Below are positions 26,112 through 35,797 of a DNA stretch of 64,000 nt, piece after piece. The position numbers and the translations under genes are program-made. The stretch covers positions 1-64,000 of the forward strand of contig JACDGS010000005.1 of the NCBI GenBank assembly GCA_013821455.1, written 5' to 3'. Under the pieces are notes generated by a model that worked only from the letters and a program-made list of their open reading frames with translations, was not told the origin of the DNA and made no database searches. This DNA comes from Chthoniobacterales bacterium (lineage in GTDB: Bacteria; Verrucomicrobiota; Verrucomicrobiia; Chthoniobacterales; UBA10450). Each line of letters begins with the position of its first letter. The stretch's first letter is position 1.

Positions 26112-27947
26112 CTAACGAGAAGTAGATGGAAGCACAGCGTCCCCTGGCGCTGCGGTGACCGTGATCGTTCTCGTGGGCGGACTGGGATCGTTCACCCCTA
26201 AATCATCGATCACCGTCAGCGAAACCACATGGGTGCCCGCTTCCGCAAAAGTAATTACCCCAGGATTCCGCAGCGAGCTGGTCGCGGGCGTCCCTCCGGG
26301 AAAATTCCATGAGTAAGCCGCGACTGTGCCGTCGGTATCTCGCGCGCTCCCCGCGAAGCGAACCGCCAGGCCCGCGGCAATCGTTAGGTCAGTACCGGGT
26401 AAAGTGATCGTACCTTCGGGCGCAAGATCCCGCGGCGTCGCGGAGAGATGCACGAACCTCGCCACCGAGGGAACGCCGGCTTGGTCGATCAGGAAGAGCA
26501 TGTAGTAGCCGGGCGGCGCGATGAAACCGTTAGGCGGCGCGACCGCCCGCACCGTGCTGCCACTCGGGGTGAAAGTGAGGCCGATGAGGCGTTGCTCGAA
26601 ATCAAAGGCATGGCTGACCGAGCTTGGCCTAACGAGCACGACCTGACTGATCAGCAGCGCATCGGGCGTTGTAACCTTGAAACTCGCTCCGTAACCGATT
26701 TCCGCCGGCGCACTCGTGATCGTCGGGCGGGCGGCTGGGATGACGTTACCGTTCGGATCGACGGCGAAGAGATAGGGAGGGGTATAAATTTCCATGTGCT
26801 CTTCATAGGTGCCGCGCATCGGATTACCGCCCGCCACCCACACCGTCCCGTCGGGCAAAAGAAGCGAAACGGAGTGATATAAGCGCGCGAATGCTTCCCT
26901 CCCGGCCGGCGACCAAGTGCCGCTCGCAGGATCGTAGAGGTCAGCATCCAGGCTGGCGTTGTAGATGTCCTCGTTAATCTCCGAGCCGCCTAGCGCAATC
27001 ACTTTCCCGGTGGGCAAAAGGGTTGCGTTCATCTGCGTGCGCGGCTCGGACATCGGCCCGGTGTAGACCCACGCCGGCGTCGCCGCCATTGGCTCGATGA
27101 TTTCCACGGAAGTTGTCGCGGGCGAATATCCACCCATGGTCATGACACGCGCGGTGTAGCCTTCCTCCGGTCGCAGGGGCAGGAGGACCACCGAGCCGTA
27201 GGTCCTGCTCTGTTTGAAATTCGTCTTCGCGATATTCAGCGTCCACGTCTGATCGGCCGGATGGAAAAGATGGGAGTCGATCGTTTCCCCAGCATAGAAA
27301 ATATCGCCGTCGGGCATTAGGACGAGCCGCGGATAGAGCGGCGGATCCCAGGGCGCGAGATATTCCGGACTCCAGCCGGAGCCGACTTTGTAAATCTCCA
27401 CGGTATTATTGGTCCCGCCGTCTTCGTTCGTGCCCGAGAAGGTCATGAGGCGGCCATCGCCGAGCGCGGTCACGGTGGCGTACCACCGGCCGTGCGCCAT
27501 GCTTTCGACCTCGTTGAATTTCTCCGTCGCGGGATCATAGATCGTCGCCCGTGGATCGCCGTAGAATGGATCATATTCAGCGGTCCCACCGACGATGACA
27601 AAACGCCCATCACTCAATGCGGCCATCCCGTTGCAGAACACATCCCAAAGCAAATCCTGCTCGACAATGCTACCCGTCGTCGGGTCCCAGACCGCTGCTT
27701 TGGAAATATTGTCACCATGCTCGTCATCGTCGTTCTCAGAACCGGCGACGACGACCACTTTGCCTGTGTGCGTGACGCCGCAATGAATTGGATTGATCGG
27801 CATCAAATAATCCAGCGTCTCCCACGATCCAGTGAGGACCGGAGACTGCGCCCGCGCGGAAGTCGCCGTTGCCAGCAGCACCAGCAAGGCGCACTTGCCT
27901 AACGAACAACCGAACCTCCTGCGCCATCCAAAAATTGAAACCTGCAT
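26112..27947 (-). CDS. Galactose-oxidase-like copper radical oxidase with PKD domain
   Basis: A 611-residue secreted protein starting MQVSIFGWRRRFG, with a signal peptide ending near SARA-QSP. A kelch-type seven-blade propeller is followed by the DUF1929 C-terminal domain and a final PKD domain (AVRFAGSARDTDGTVAAYSW). Residues aligning by eye with the galactose oxidase site are present: a Cys (DVFCNGMAAL) for the Tyr-Cys cofactor, a Tyr (GRWYATVTAL), the Tyr-His pair (LYHSVSLLLPDG) and a late His (VSHAFDFEQR). It should oxidise a primary alcohol or aldehyde to give H2O2 (family knowledge). The frame is open further upstream, but the signal peptide fixes this start. The mobile element begins 215 bp upstream. 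Confidence 0.85.
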   Translation of the reverse strand: MQVSIFGWRRRFGCSLGKCALLVLLATATSARAQSPVLTGSWETLDYLMPINPIHCGVTHTGKVVVVAGSENDDDEHGDNISKAAVWDPTTGSIVEQDLLWDVFCNGMAALSDGRFVIVGGTAEYDPFYGDPRATIYDPATEKFNEVESMAHGRWYATVTALGDGRLMTFSGTNEDGGTNNTVEIYKVGSGWSPEYLAPWDPPLYPRLVLMPDGDIFYAGETIDSHLFHPADQTWTLNIAKTNFKQSRTYGSVVLLPLRPEEGYTARVMTMGGYSPATTSVEIIEPMAATPAWVYTGPMSEPRTQMNATLLPTGKVIALGGSEINEDIYNASLDADLYDPASGTWSPAGREAFARLYHSVSLLLPDGTVWVAGGNPMRGTYEEHMEIYTPPYLFAVDPNGNVIPAARPTITSAPAEIGYGASFKVTTPDALLISQVVLVRPSSVSHAFDFEQRLIGLTFTPSGSTVRAVAPPNGFIAPPGYYMLFLIDQAGVPSVARFVHLSATPRDLAPEGTITLPGTDLTIAAGLAVRFAGSARDTDGTVAAYSWNFPGGTPATSSLRNPGVITFAEAGTHVVSLTVIDDLGVNDPSPPTRTITVTAAPGDAVLPSTSR

Positions 27948-28162
27948 GGATTCCTTCCGTGCCTGGAAGTGTTTCAACCCTCGGGGCCAGCCGGAAGGGA
28001 AGGAGTTCCAGGCCCGCCCGCATCCGCACCAACTGCCGGTGCGAAAATGCGCGACCAGGCTACCGGCTGTCGAGATCAAATTTCACGGTGGAAAGACGTT
28101 TGGCGGTGGAAAGGCAAACCGGCGGCGGCGGTCGCCTAACGAGAAGGCCGGCAGTTATCGTC

Positions 28163-28200
28163 TGTAGGCGCGTCGATAACTTGTCCGTTTTTTCTTGTCC
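28163..28200 (+). repeat. Left terminal repeat of the element
   Basis: Begins TGT and contains CGCGTCG and two TTGTCC boxes (28181-28186 and 28195-28200). Repeated boxes of this kind are the usual form of binding sites for Mu/Tn7-type transposases at element ends. The ATPase gene stops 86 bp inside. Confidence 0.75.
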
Positions 28201-28285
28201 CGTGTCCAAGTGGCCGGGGCATAGCTCAGGCGTTCGCTCGTTCAGTCCCTCAAAACGCTTTCGCGGCGTTCGTGAAACTGATCGG

Positions 28286-29791
28286 CTAAGCGCCCGTCAA
28301 TTCGGACGCGCGAGCGCGCCGCAAGGCGGGATTCGTCGAAACAACCGACGAATTTCTGGACATCTGTTGGTTTCCTGAGGGGGCAAAATTACGGGTACCT
28401 GGCTGATCGATCGACGGGTCGACCGCCGGATCTGGCGCGTGTTCCTTAGCTATGTGAGGGAGCTTCGCGGAGTGATGGTGCTTTTTTGGAAGCGGGCTGA
28501 ATGCTTTGCGCATCGCGATGTCCGACTCGGTCTGAGCGGTTAGAGCTTCCGCGACATCGCGCAAGCCTACGATGTCGCGGCCGTTGCCATTCTGAGCTAG
28601 GAAGCGCGCTTCCTCGACTATCGATCTCACGGAGGGCAACGGGAGAAAGCTTGACCCGGCATAGCCGACAATCGCTTTCACGGCCGCTGTAGACACGGGA
28701 GCGCTCCGGGCTGAATTGATCCAGGATCGCGCGTCTTCTGACCATCTCATCGAAAGCAAATGAGTCGTGACGGCCTCCAGATCGGTGCGTGACGGACGTT
28801 CTTGCAGCTTCGTATAGCGAAACGTTCGGTGCATGAACTGAGCACTCGTCCAACCGGTTTGCTTTTCGACGCGCGCCTTCAGCGTCGCGAACTGATCGGT
28901 CGCGATTAGGGCGACTGGGACGCCGCTATTGACAAGGGCGGTATCGACCCAATCGACGAGCTCAGGGCTCGAATGATTCCGACGATGTTGCGGCCACAAA
29001 AAATGCGCCTCGTCAATGACGAGCATTAGCTTCGTCGAGGCGAGAACGCCTTCGATTTTGGCTTGCAGTTTGGAGCTAGCCTGTTGGCAAATTCCGATTC
29101 CAAGGGCCGCACCGATCTTCTGAAAAAAGCCGGTCCGATTCGTGATTCCTGTTAAATCAATGAAACGCGCTTCCCCTAGATGCTCCTCGCACCATGCTCG
29201 CGCTTCAAACGTTTTACCGCTTCCTGATTCGCCTTCGATCACGACCATTCGGCGGGTAGCTAACCCTTTATCGAGACAGCCATGTACAACCTTGCCTAAC
29301 GAAGTGATAACGCGATTCGCACGGAGATCCGTGACCTGAGCAAGACGGTAGGTTTCGAGAACCTCAAGAATACCTGCACGGGGAATCCCTCGTAACGAGT
29401 CCAAGTCCACCGCGGGATTGATACAAAGTCGAATCAGCGATTTCTGTACGAGTCCAACAAAGTCGAAGTCCGCGCTGCAAACGTCCGAGCCGGCGAGATA
29501 GGCCGAAAAGGACTCCTCCAACATGACTGTGTCAGGAAGGATATTAGAGGCGAACTGCCCACTAGACGGAAAGGCCGCGAGCAGCTTCCCCGCGAACTCG
29601 AACAGGCCGCCGGGCCTCATGGACATGGCTTGGAGCCAAAAGAGCAGGCGTCGATCGGCGGGAGACGAATAGCCGGCCGCTTTCTCTGCCACGACGTTGA
29701 ACGGGATCGGGCGTCGCTCCGTATATGTCCCACTGCTCATGTAGCGCTCGAAGGCAATCGGCTCGTCTTCCTGGCGGCGTCGTGTCGGCAT
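28286..29791 (-). CDS. MuB/TniB-like AAA+ ATPase
   Basis: A 501-residue protein. The N-terminal 165 residues are of unknown fold; then comes an AAA+ core with Walker A GESGSGKT and Walker B LMLVIDEAHFLWP, a sensor-type IATDQF, and a helical C-terminus. MuB, TnsC and TniB proteins bind target DNA with ATP and activate the transposase (family knowledge). It is the last gene of the leftward operon, 3 bp after the protease gene, and stops 86 bp from the element end. It is longer than MuB (312 residues), so extra functions are possible. Confidence 0.85.
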   Translation of the reverse strand: MPTRRRQEDEPIAFERYMSSGTYTERRPIPFNVVAEKAAGYSSPADRRLLFWLQAMSMRPGGLFEFAGKLLAAFPSSGQFASNILPDTVMLEESFSAYLAGSDVCSADFDFVGLVQKSLIRLCINPAVDLDSLRGIPRAGILEVLETYRLAQVTDLRANRVITSLGKVVHGCLDKGLATRRMVVIEGESGSGKTFEARAWCEEHLGEARFIDLTGITNRTGFFQKIGAALGIGICQQASSKLQAKIEGVLASTKLMLVIDEAHFLWPQHRRNHSSPELVDWVDTALVNSGVPVALIATDQFATLKARVEKQTGWTSAQFMHRTFRYTKLQERPSRTDLEAVTTHLLSMRWSEDARSWINSARSAPVSTAAVKAIVGYAGSSFLPLPSVRSIVEEARFLAQNGNGRDIVGLRDVAEALTAQTESDIAMRKAFSPLPKKHHHSAKLPHIAKEHAPDPAVDPSIDQPGTRNFAPSGNQQMSRNSSVVSTNPALRRARASELTGA

Positions 29792-29794
29792 TTC

Positions 29795-30844
29795 TTACAA
29801 GCTCTGGCGATAACTATCGTACAACTCCGGAGATTGCCGGGCCGCGATCCCAAAGGCGGCAGTGATGTCGATTTTGCGCTGCGTCGCGATGCTTTTTGCT
29901 AGCAGGAAAAACGGGGAGGCTTCCGCGCGAGCGTGGACCGCTAGAACTCGTTCGTTGTAGTGTCGAGAGTCACCTAGGCCCAACTTGTCTCGATAGCGCT
30001 CATAGAGCGCCGGTTGCGAGCGCGCTAGCTGATTCGCGGCCGCGTCAAGGGTCAAATCCAGCGCATCGGATAATGCTTTCGCCTGAGTTACAAATTCGTC
30101 GTGCTCTGCGAGCTGCCACCGGGCGAGATAGGTTGTCTCTTGCGGAGACTCAGGTTTCCGGCCGCCGAGTCCTAGCACTTCCCAGCGATAGCAATCGTAG
30201 AGATACGGCTCTGCGTGCGCGAGGACTTGGTAGGAATCCCAATCGCTAAGATTGCGCGACCTCGCCAACACCTTCGCCTTTGAAAGGAAATCAGGCGCAC
30301 TCGTTAGGGCGTTCGCTTCCGCCAGCTTCGACATGATAGGCGCGATCCGCTGGAAGGCCGCGCGATTGACCAAGCCGCCGCAGTTGACTGGCATTCCGCG
30401 GATCTCGCCTTTGCCATCGACATAGAAGGAAGGCGAGAACCGCCGAAAATCGCGGCCTAGGACGGCGCGCTTGCCAGCGCCGGTCCAGTCCAGATTCGCC
30501 CGGATACCGCCCTTCTGCGGATCGTCCCCACCCCAAAAAAATCCCTTCGGATGCGCGCTCGCTTCCTTGTCGTCATGATTGAAATCGAAGTAAGCGCGAT
30601 CACCTTCGCCGCTATCGGCCGCTGCGGTATAGCGCGCGTGCATCTCCGCGACTCGCTGCGCACCGGCCGGAGTCACGTTGACATCGAGTTCGACTGGCTT
30701 GCCCCCTCTGGAAGCGTGGATCGAATGGCTTCCAGGGGGAGCCCATTGAATATCGTTAGGCATCGCGCCAGCGTCCGCCATCCCTGGTAAGTCCAGCGCG
30801 ATCCGCGCTTCGATCGCGTTAGGGTCCTTCGTCAATTCGTTCAT
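29795..30844 (-). CDS. Mu gpI-like phage protease
   Basis: A 349-residue protein. Residues about 83-170 fit the Mu I protease family: YFDFNHDDKEASAHPKGFF, GGIRANLDWTGAGKRAV, DFRRFSPSFYVDGKGEI and a closing GGLVNRAAF block. In Mu the protease matures the prohead and its C-terminal portion acts as scaffold. The C-terminal half here (about 180-349) is helical and charged and could play the scaffold role. Its start overlaps the transposase stop by 4 nt. No major capsid gene is visible, which makes its target unclear. Confidence 0.8.
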   Translation of the reverse strand: MNELTKDPNAIEARIALDLPGMADAGAMPNDIQWAPPGSHSIHASRGGKPVELDVNVTPAGAQRVAEMHARYTAAADSGEGDRAYFDFNHDDKEASAHPKGFFWGGDDPQKGGIRANLDWTGAGKRAVLGRDFRRFSPSFYVDGKGEIRGMPVNCGGLVNRAAFQRIAPIMSKLAEANALTSAPDFLSKAKVLARSRNLSDWDSYQVLAHAEPYLYDCYRWEVLGLGGRKPESPQETTYLARWQLAEHDEFVTQAKALSDALDLTLDAAANQLARSQPALYERYRDKLGLGDSRHYNERVLAVHARAEASPFFLLAKSIATQRKIDITAAFGIAARQSPELYDSYRQSL

Positions 30845-33267
30845 AAGTCTTCCCTCTCTAGTGCCAGCGCTTCGTTGATCTCCGAAAGGCCCGCGTTGTA
30901 GTCGTCGAGATAGCCAAGTGATTCCTCGTCACGATGAACCAAGGCGGATGGGAGTTGGGCCGCGCGCGCACGCCGATTCAGTGAAGCATCGAGCTGGGTC
31001 TTTTCCTTCTGCCTGGCTGTGACCTCACGATTTTGGAGCGCCATTTTCTCGCCCGTCTCCCGGGTCCAGCGATCGACGATGACTGGTCGATAATGCTTTT
31101 GAGAAAGGGAATTTTTGAGCGTGCGGTAACGCTCCACCGCATAGCGATCGTGAGCTGCGGTCTTCGCATTCTCTTCGGCGAAATTCGAGGCGTCGATTCG
31201 ATCGTCTAACTCATTGTAGCGCGGGACGGTAAAGACATCCTTCTTGTCGAGCGTCGTGCAGCATAGGACATCCGGGCGTCGCGCGTTTACCCACGCTAAG
31301 ACGCTTTCACCAGCCCTGGCCCCCGTCTCGTCGCCGATGTAGCGCACTTTCCCGACGCCCGGAATGGTTAGCATGATGCCATTACGCTGACTGATCTTAA
31401 CCTTCTGCGGGTTGTTAGAGAGAAGCCAAAGTGACTTATCGTCGAAACGCGCGAGAGGCGTTGTCTGGAGTCGCTCCCACCCCTGACGTGGCGTTAGTCC
31501 CTTGAGCTTCCTTCCCTCTTGTGGCGTGTCGTTATACCGCTCGAAGATTTTGGTGTAAGCACTGACTAACTGATCTTCGCTGAGGAGATGTTGAGCGGGG
31601 TCGGCATGTCCGCTTTCGATGTCGCGCTTCAGCTTTTCAAAGCGCTCATTCCGAATCTGCCGTTCATTCCGGGAACTCCAGCCAGGGAGAGCAACCATCT
31701 CCGACTGCACCAGTCCGAAAACTCTTTCGATGCTCTTCCCGCGCGGTTGCTTCGCGTGAATAATGCGGCCGGCCACGCGCATCAGTCCCTGATCTCCTAG
31801 GCCAGTCCGGTCAGCGTCGCGGCGCCCTTTGATCCAACTGGAACGACGCCAGAGACCATTCTCAAGGACTAGTGCCCTACGAGGGATGCCAAAGTCCGAA
31901 AATGCGTCAGTAAAGACATTGTAAATTTGCGCTGAGTTATAGACGGGCTCAGAGATGAAAACGAAGGCCAGGATAAAAGTCGTTCTCTCATCGATCACCA
32001 TAAGAAGCTGACCGCGGATGAGTGAGAGCCGACCTTCGGAATCCCATCGGTAAGTATAAACAGGACTCGTTAGGTCATCCGCGCTAAAAAGGTCTCCGGC
32101 GGCAACATTATCCCAGTTAACTTGATGGTACGCCCCAAGCCGCTTGTGCTCACGCGGGCCGCGATGGATCGCTTCCAACCGCTTCGCCTCCGGTATGCAT
32201 AGCTTTCTGACTTCGTTAGGCACATAGGACTTTGCGCGCGGGTTAGAAAGGTAGTTACTCACAAAAGAGTCACTTAGTTCACCGCTGCCTCGCAAAGCAC
32301 GAATAGCCGGCGCGATCTCTCCCTCCCGGTTGATCACCGCTTCGCCGACAATCTTGTCAAAGTCGCCAGTTCTTACGAGGTCAGGCTTTCGAAACCAGCC
32401 TGAGTTAGTGGACCGCTTATCTTCTAAGACCGAGAAGGTTTGCCCATTTTCCAACCATGATCCGTACTTACGATTGATCTGCCTCCTAAGAGCCTCTTCG
32501 GTGCGAGCTACCTGCACGCCACAATCCCGGAGTAACTCTAAGAGTCTCCGCTTTGCGAAGATCTCTCTCGCTCCCACCGCCCCGACTAAGTAGGCGATGA
32601 ACTCACAGGCTCGCGCCCAGATTGAAGCTAGCTCTGCCAGGGTCGGCTCCGTCGGTTTCTTGACCGCAGCAGTAGCGTCTAAAAGCGTTCGCTCGGCGGC
32701 CGTGTCCGCGATCGCGATCGTCGCCCGCGCCCCAGCCCGGAGAGTAACTGTCTTATCGAAATAGAGCGCCAGATCTTCGAAACGGTCTTCGCCGGCATCG
32801 CGCTGAATCGTGCGATCGAGCATTCGATTCCACGTCTTCTTATCGCAGTCTCCCCAAGTAGCAGTGAAGCTCGCAAAGGCCGCTTGCTTGGTTTCTGCTG
32901 TCGTTAGGCTGTCGCGCTTCTCCAAGCTAAACACGAGCGCCTGGCGCAAACGATGCGCGCGCGCGACATGATGCGCAGAGATGTCTGCGATAGGGATTTT
33001 ATTTCCCTTCCGATCGATCGGCGCGAATCGCGCCGGCGGATCGCTCACCAGGTGTTCAGCGTTACGATAACCAATAGTGGGGGCGCGAGCGTCGAGTTGC
33101 TGAACGAAGTGGTAGGGAAGGCTCGTGAGTAACCAGCCATCGGCCTGCTGTCCGCGCACGAAGACGACTCCATTCGGGGTAGTATCGGCGAGCGCGAGCT
33201 GCACCGCGCGCTTCGACTTAGCCAACAAGCCGGCAAGACGTGAGGCCGTGGCCAGTGGCGTACTCAT
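30841..33267 (-). CDS. MuA-like DDE transposase
   Basis: An 808-residue protein. The N-terminal part looks like a DNA-binding module (SRLAGLLAKSKRAVQLALAD). The catalytic core, about 385-530, has the first Asp in VAAGDLFSADD, the middle position in ALVLENGLW, and the final Glu in PRGKSIERVFG, matching MuA GDGY, ITIDN and KPVERAFG. The middle residue reads Glu instead of Asp. A Mu-type C-terminal beta-barrel follows (LKGLTPRQGWERL ... VGKVRYIGDETGA), then a basic tail. It cuts and joins element ends to target DNA. The ATG overlaps the stop of the tape measure gene, an odd place for an early gene. Confidence 0.9.
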   Translation of the reverse strand: MSTPLATASRLAGLLAKSKRAVQLALADTTPNGVVFVRGQQADGWLLTSLPYHFVQQLDARAPTIGYRNAEHLVSDPPARFAPIDRKGNKIPIADISAHHVARAHRLRQALVFSLEKRDSLTTAETKQAAFASFTATWGDCDKKTWNRMLDRTIQRDAGEDRFEDLALYFDKTVTLRAGARATIAIADTAAERTLLDATAAVKKPTEPTLAELASIWARACEFIAYLVGAVGAREIFAKRRLLELLRDCGVQVARTEEALRRQINRKYGSWLENGQTFSVLEDKRSTNSGWFRKPDLVRTGDFDKIVGEAVINREGEIAPAIRALRGSGELSDSFVSNYLSNPRAKSYVPNEVRKLCIPEAKRLEAIHRGPREHKRLGAYHQVNWDNVAAGDLFSADDLTSPVYTYRWDSEGRLSLIRGQLLMVIDERTTFILAFVFISEPVYNSAQIYNVFTDAFSDFGIPRRALVLENGLWRRSSWIKGRRDADRTGLGDQGLMRVAGRIIHAKQPRGKSIERVFGLVQSEMVALPGWSSRNERQIRNERFEKLKRDIESGHADPAQHLLSEDQLVSAYTKIFERYNDTPQEGRKLKGLTPRQGWERLQTTPLARFDDKSLWLLSNNPQKVKISQRNGIMLTIPGVGKVRYIGDETGARAGESVLAWVNARRPDVLCCTTLDKKDVFTVPRYNELDDRIDASNFAEENAKTAAHDRYAVERYRTLKNSLSQKHYRPVIVDRWTRETGEKMALQNREVTARQKEKTQLDASLNRRARAAQLPSALVHRDEESLGYLDDYNAGLSEINEALALEREDL

Positions 33268-35792
33268 CCGCGAAGATTTCCTCCAGCTTCGTTAACCACA
33301 CGGACGATTTTCTTTACTGCGGCAGTTGATTCCAGGACGCGCCGCTGCATCTCGCGCTCGTCCATGAGAATGAAAATGTGCGTCTCGCCGCCGAGCTTGC
33401 CTGACGAACCACTTGAAGCGGATGATCCGCCGCCGGTATAACCTCCGAGCGCAAAACCGCCTCCCTGCCGACCGACCGTGTGAATATTCTCCAGGAAGGC
33501 AAGCCCGAGATTGCCAACCGCCGGGGCGCTGACCACGAACTCATTTCGGTGCACGAGCCCAGCGACTTCGCTTGAGCTGCCAAGGCCCGTGAAACCTCCA
33601 CTTTGAAAGCCTCCGGCGCTGGATGCGGCAACCGCAGCCCCAGTCCCTACAGCTAGGGCTGCGATGAACGCGGCCGTCCCGAAACCGGCAGCGGCTCCGT
33701 AGCTCGCGATCGAGGCCGCAGTAGCAGCGGGAGCCCATGCTGCCGCCGCAGACTCAGCCTGCTTGTTGGCGATGGACCCTGCCGCCTTACCGAAGATGGC
33801 ATTGAGAGCGAGAATCACCGCCTGCTGCGCGATCCACTGCAACACGATGTTGATGAGATTGCCGATGATCGCCTGCGCGGCCTGCGCAAACGCCTGCTGC
33901 CAGGTCTGAGTCTTGAAGATAAGTCCCGTGATGGCATTCGAGAGCCCGCTCACGGCCGACCCGATGGTGCTCGTGATCGCGGTGGCAATCTGATGGGACG
34001 TGCTGCCGAACTGGTTCGCGAACGAAGTTAGATCAGCTCTCAGAGCGCCCGTGAAACCACTCTTCGCGATCGAAAATTGCAGCTCCTGGAATGTCGTGCC
34101 TAACGAGGATAACCTGCCTTGCAACTGAGTGACTTCTGCCTGGCTAGGTGGACCAAAGGCACCATTCAGCGCATCGCTCGTGCGCTTGATTTCAGCGGTT
34201 ACCTCAGCCTGTTGCTGAAGATCGATTTGATGAAGCTGGGATTGCTTGGCGTCGGCGGAGATAAACGGGTTGTCGTTTACCGACTTCTCTTGCGCCTTCA
34301 ACTGCGTGAGAAGCTGGGATTCCTCCCGCTGTAGATCGGTAATTTGCTGATGCGTTTCCTTCTCTGCTTCTGCTTCCGCCCGATTGCCGGCGGCCGCGCT
34401 CTTCTTCGCAAACAATGCGAGCGTTTGATTACTCACCGACTCTTCAATCTTATGTCCGGCATCGATTTCCGCGTTCGTGATCGGCCCCAGCTTCGCCGCT
34501 TCCTCGATGAACTTCTCAAAGGCCGCCCGCCCCTTCTCCGCCGCGACCGTGGGGCCATCCCCAGAGAGTGTCGCCTGCAGGATGCGCGCTTCCTGATTTG
34601 CCTTGTAAATCAAGTCGGCCTGCTTCTGCGCTGCCTCGTTTAGTTTCTGGGCTCCCGGTTCGACCGTTTGCTGGTAGGTCGCGCCGAGTTGCTGCCCATT
34701 CTGGATCGCCTGCTTCGTCGCGACATTTTGCTGCTCCACTGCCGCCTTCGATTTATCGAACGCGTCGGCAACGGCATCATTGACGCCGTGGAACAAGAGG
34801 CCGCCGGGAGTGCTATTCGAAATCGCGAGCAGAACGCCCGCGAGAACGTGATACTTCTTGCCTACCTCCTCGATCGCTGTGCCCAGGCTAACGATCTTCC
34901 CTACGGCACCCAAGGCTTCAGCGCCCAGTTCCCCGATGGTGTGCGCCAGAATTTTAAACTGCTCGATCTTCGCCGGATCGATCGCTCCATCGATCCCGCT
35001 CTTGAGCGGCTCCATGATGGGCTTGGCCGCTTCGCCCTCGATATCAAGAATCGCGTTCTTAAGACGATTGCTGTCGGCATTGAAATTGTTCGACGAGTCC
35101 TGGATCGCCGCCGCGAATCCGCTGAACTTCGTCTGCAGGAAGGTAAGTAAATCACCTTCTTGAATGTGAGATTGCAGCAGCTTATCGAAACTCTCCTTCG
35201 TCTCATTGATGGCAGCGGCGAGCCGGCCGCCGCCTAACGTTCTCGCCGCGTTACCCTGCAGAATGTCGCCGATGTCGCGCGAAGCTTGACTGGCGGACAC
35301 GCCCACTGATTGCATGGCCTGCACCAGCAACTGCGTGGCCTGGATGACTTGCGAGATGTCGGTAATGCCAGCGCTGGCGAGCTGCGTTTGGGTGTGAGTG
35401 ACCGCCTCAAACATGTCCTCGTAGGCAATACCAACCTTATTGGCCGAGGCCTTGATGACCTCGATGTAGTCAACCGCGGCCTTCTTCGCTTCGGTAAAAT
35501 CAGCAAAGCGGCCGGGCTGCGTTTGCGTCAGGACAGCCGCGATCCCGGTGGCGACATCCTGCAATTTCGCTTGGAACTCGACGCCGGCCGAGATGGCTTC
35601 ATAGAGCTTTGCGGGGATTTCTGCGATCCCGTCCGCGATGCGATGCACGATGTCGATCGCGCCGGCAAATTGGAAAGCCTGACCCGCGCTCTCGGCCACG
35701 GAATGCAAATTCTGTATTTGCTGGACGGCGGTATCGATCGCGGAAATCTTCGCGTCGATGGAAATTAGAATGTCGTAGCTTTTATCTGCCAT
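33264..35792 (-). CDS. Phage tail tape measure protein
   Basis: An 842-residue protein. Long alpha-helical and coiled-coil regions are rich in Ala and Gln; an N-terminal TP901-type block (AIDIVHRIADGIAEIP ... GVEFQAKLQDVATGIAAV ... YEDMFEAVTHTQTQLASAGI) leads to hydrophobic segments about 610-740, then a Gly/Ser-rich tail with the family end-motif GLVHRNEFVVSAPAVGNLG. Tape measures set tail length and help DNA passage through the host membrane. By length it suits a tail of very roughly 120 nm at 1.5 angstrom per residue (inference). No tail tube or sheath gene is seen beside it. Confidence 0.9.
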   Translation of the reverse strand: MADKSYDILISIDAKISAIDTAVQQIQNLHSVAESAGQAFQFAGAIDIVHRIADGIAEIPAKLYEAISAGVEFQAKLQDVATGIAAVLTQTQPGRFADFTEAKKAAVDYIEVIKASANKVGIAYEDMFEAVTHTQTQLASAGITDISQVIQATQLLVQAMQSVGVSASQASRDIGDILQGNAARTLGGGRLAAAINETKESFDKLLQSHIQEGDLLTFLQTKFSGFAAAIQDSSNNFNADSNRLKNAILDIEGEAAKPIMEPLKSGIDGAIDPAKIEQFKILAHTIGELGAEALGAVGKIVSLGTAIEEVGKKYHVLAGVLLAISNSTPGGLLFHGVNDAVADAFDKSKAAVEQQNVATKQAIQNGQQLGATYQQTVEPGAQKLNEAAQKQADLIYKANQEARILQATLSGDGPTVAAEKGRAAFEKFIEEAAKLGPITNAEIDAGHKIEESVSNQTLALFAKKSAAAGNRAEAEAEKETHQQITDLQREESQLLTQLKAQEKSVNDNPFISADAKQSQLHQIDLQQQAEVTAEIKRTSDALNGAFGPPSQAEVTQLQGRLSSLGTTFQELQFSIAKSGFTGALRADLTSFANQFGSTSHQIATAITSTIGSAVSGLSNAITGLIFKTQTWQQAFAQAAQAIIGNLINIVLQWIAQQAVILALNAIFGKAAGSIANKQAESAAAAWAPAATAASIASYGAAAGFGTAAFIAALAVGTGAAVAASSAGGFQSGGFTGLGSSSEVAGLVHRNEFVVSAPAVGNLGLAFLENIHTVGRQGGGFALGGYTGGGSSASSGSSGKLGGETHIFILMDEREMQRRVLESTAAVKKIVRVVNEAGGNLRG

Positions 35793-35797
35793 ACTCG

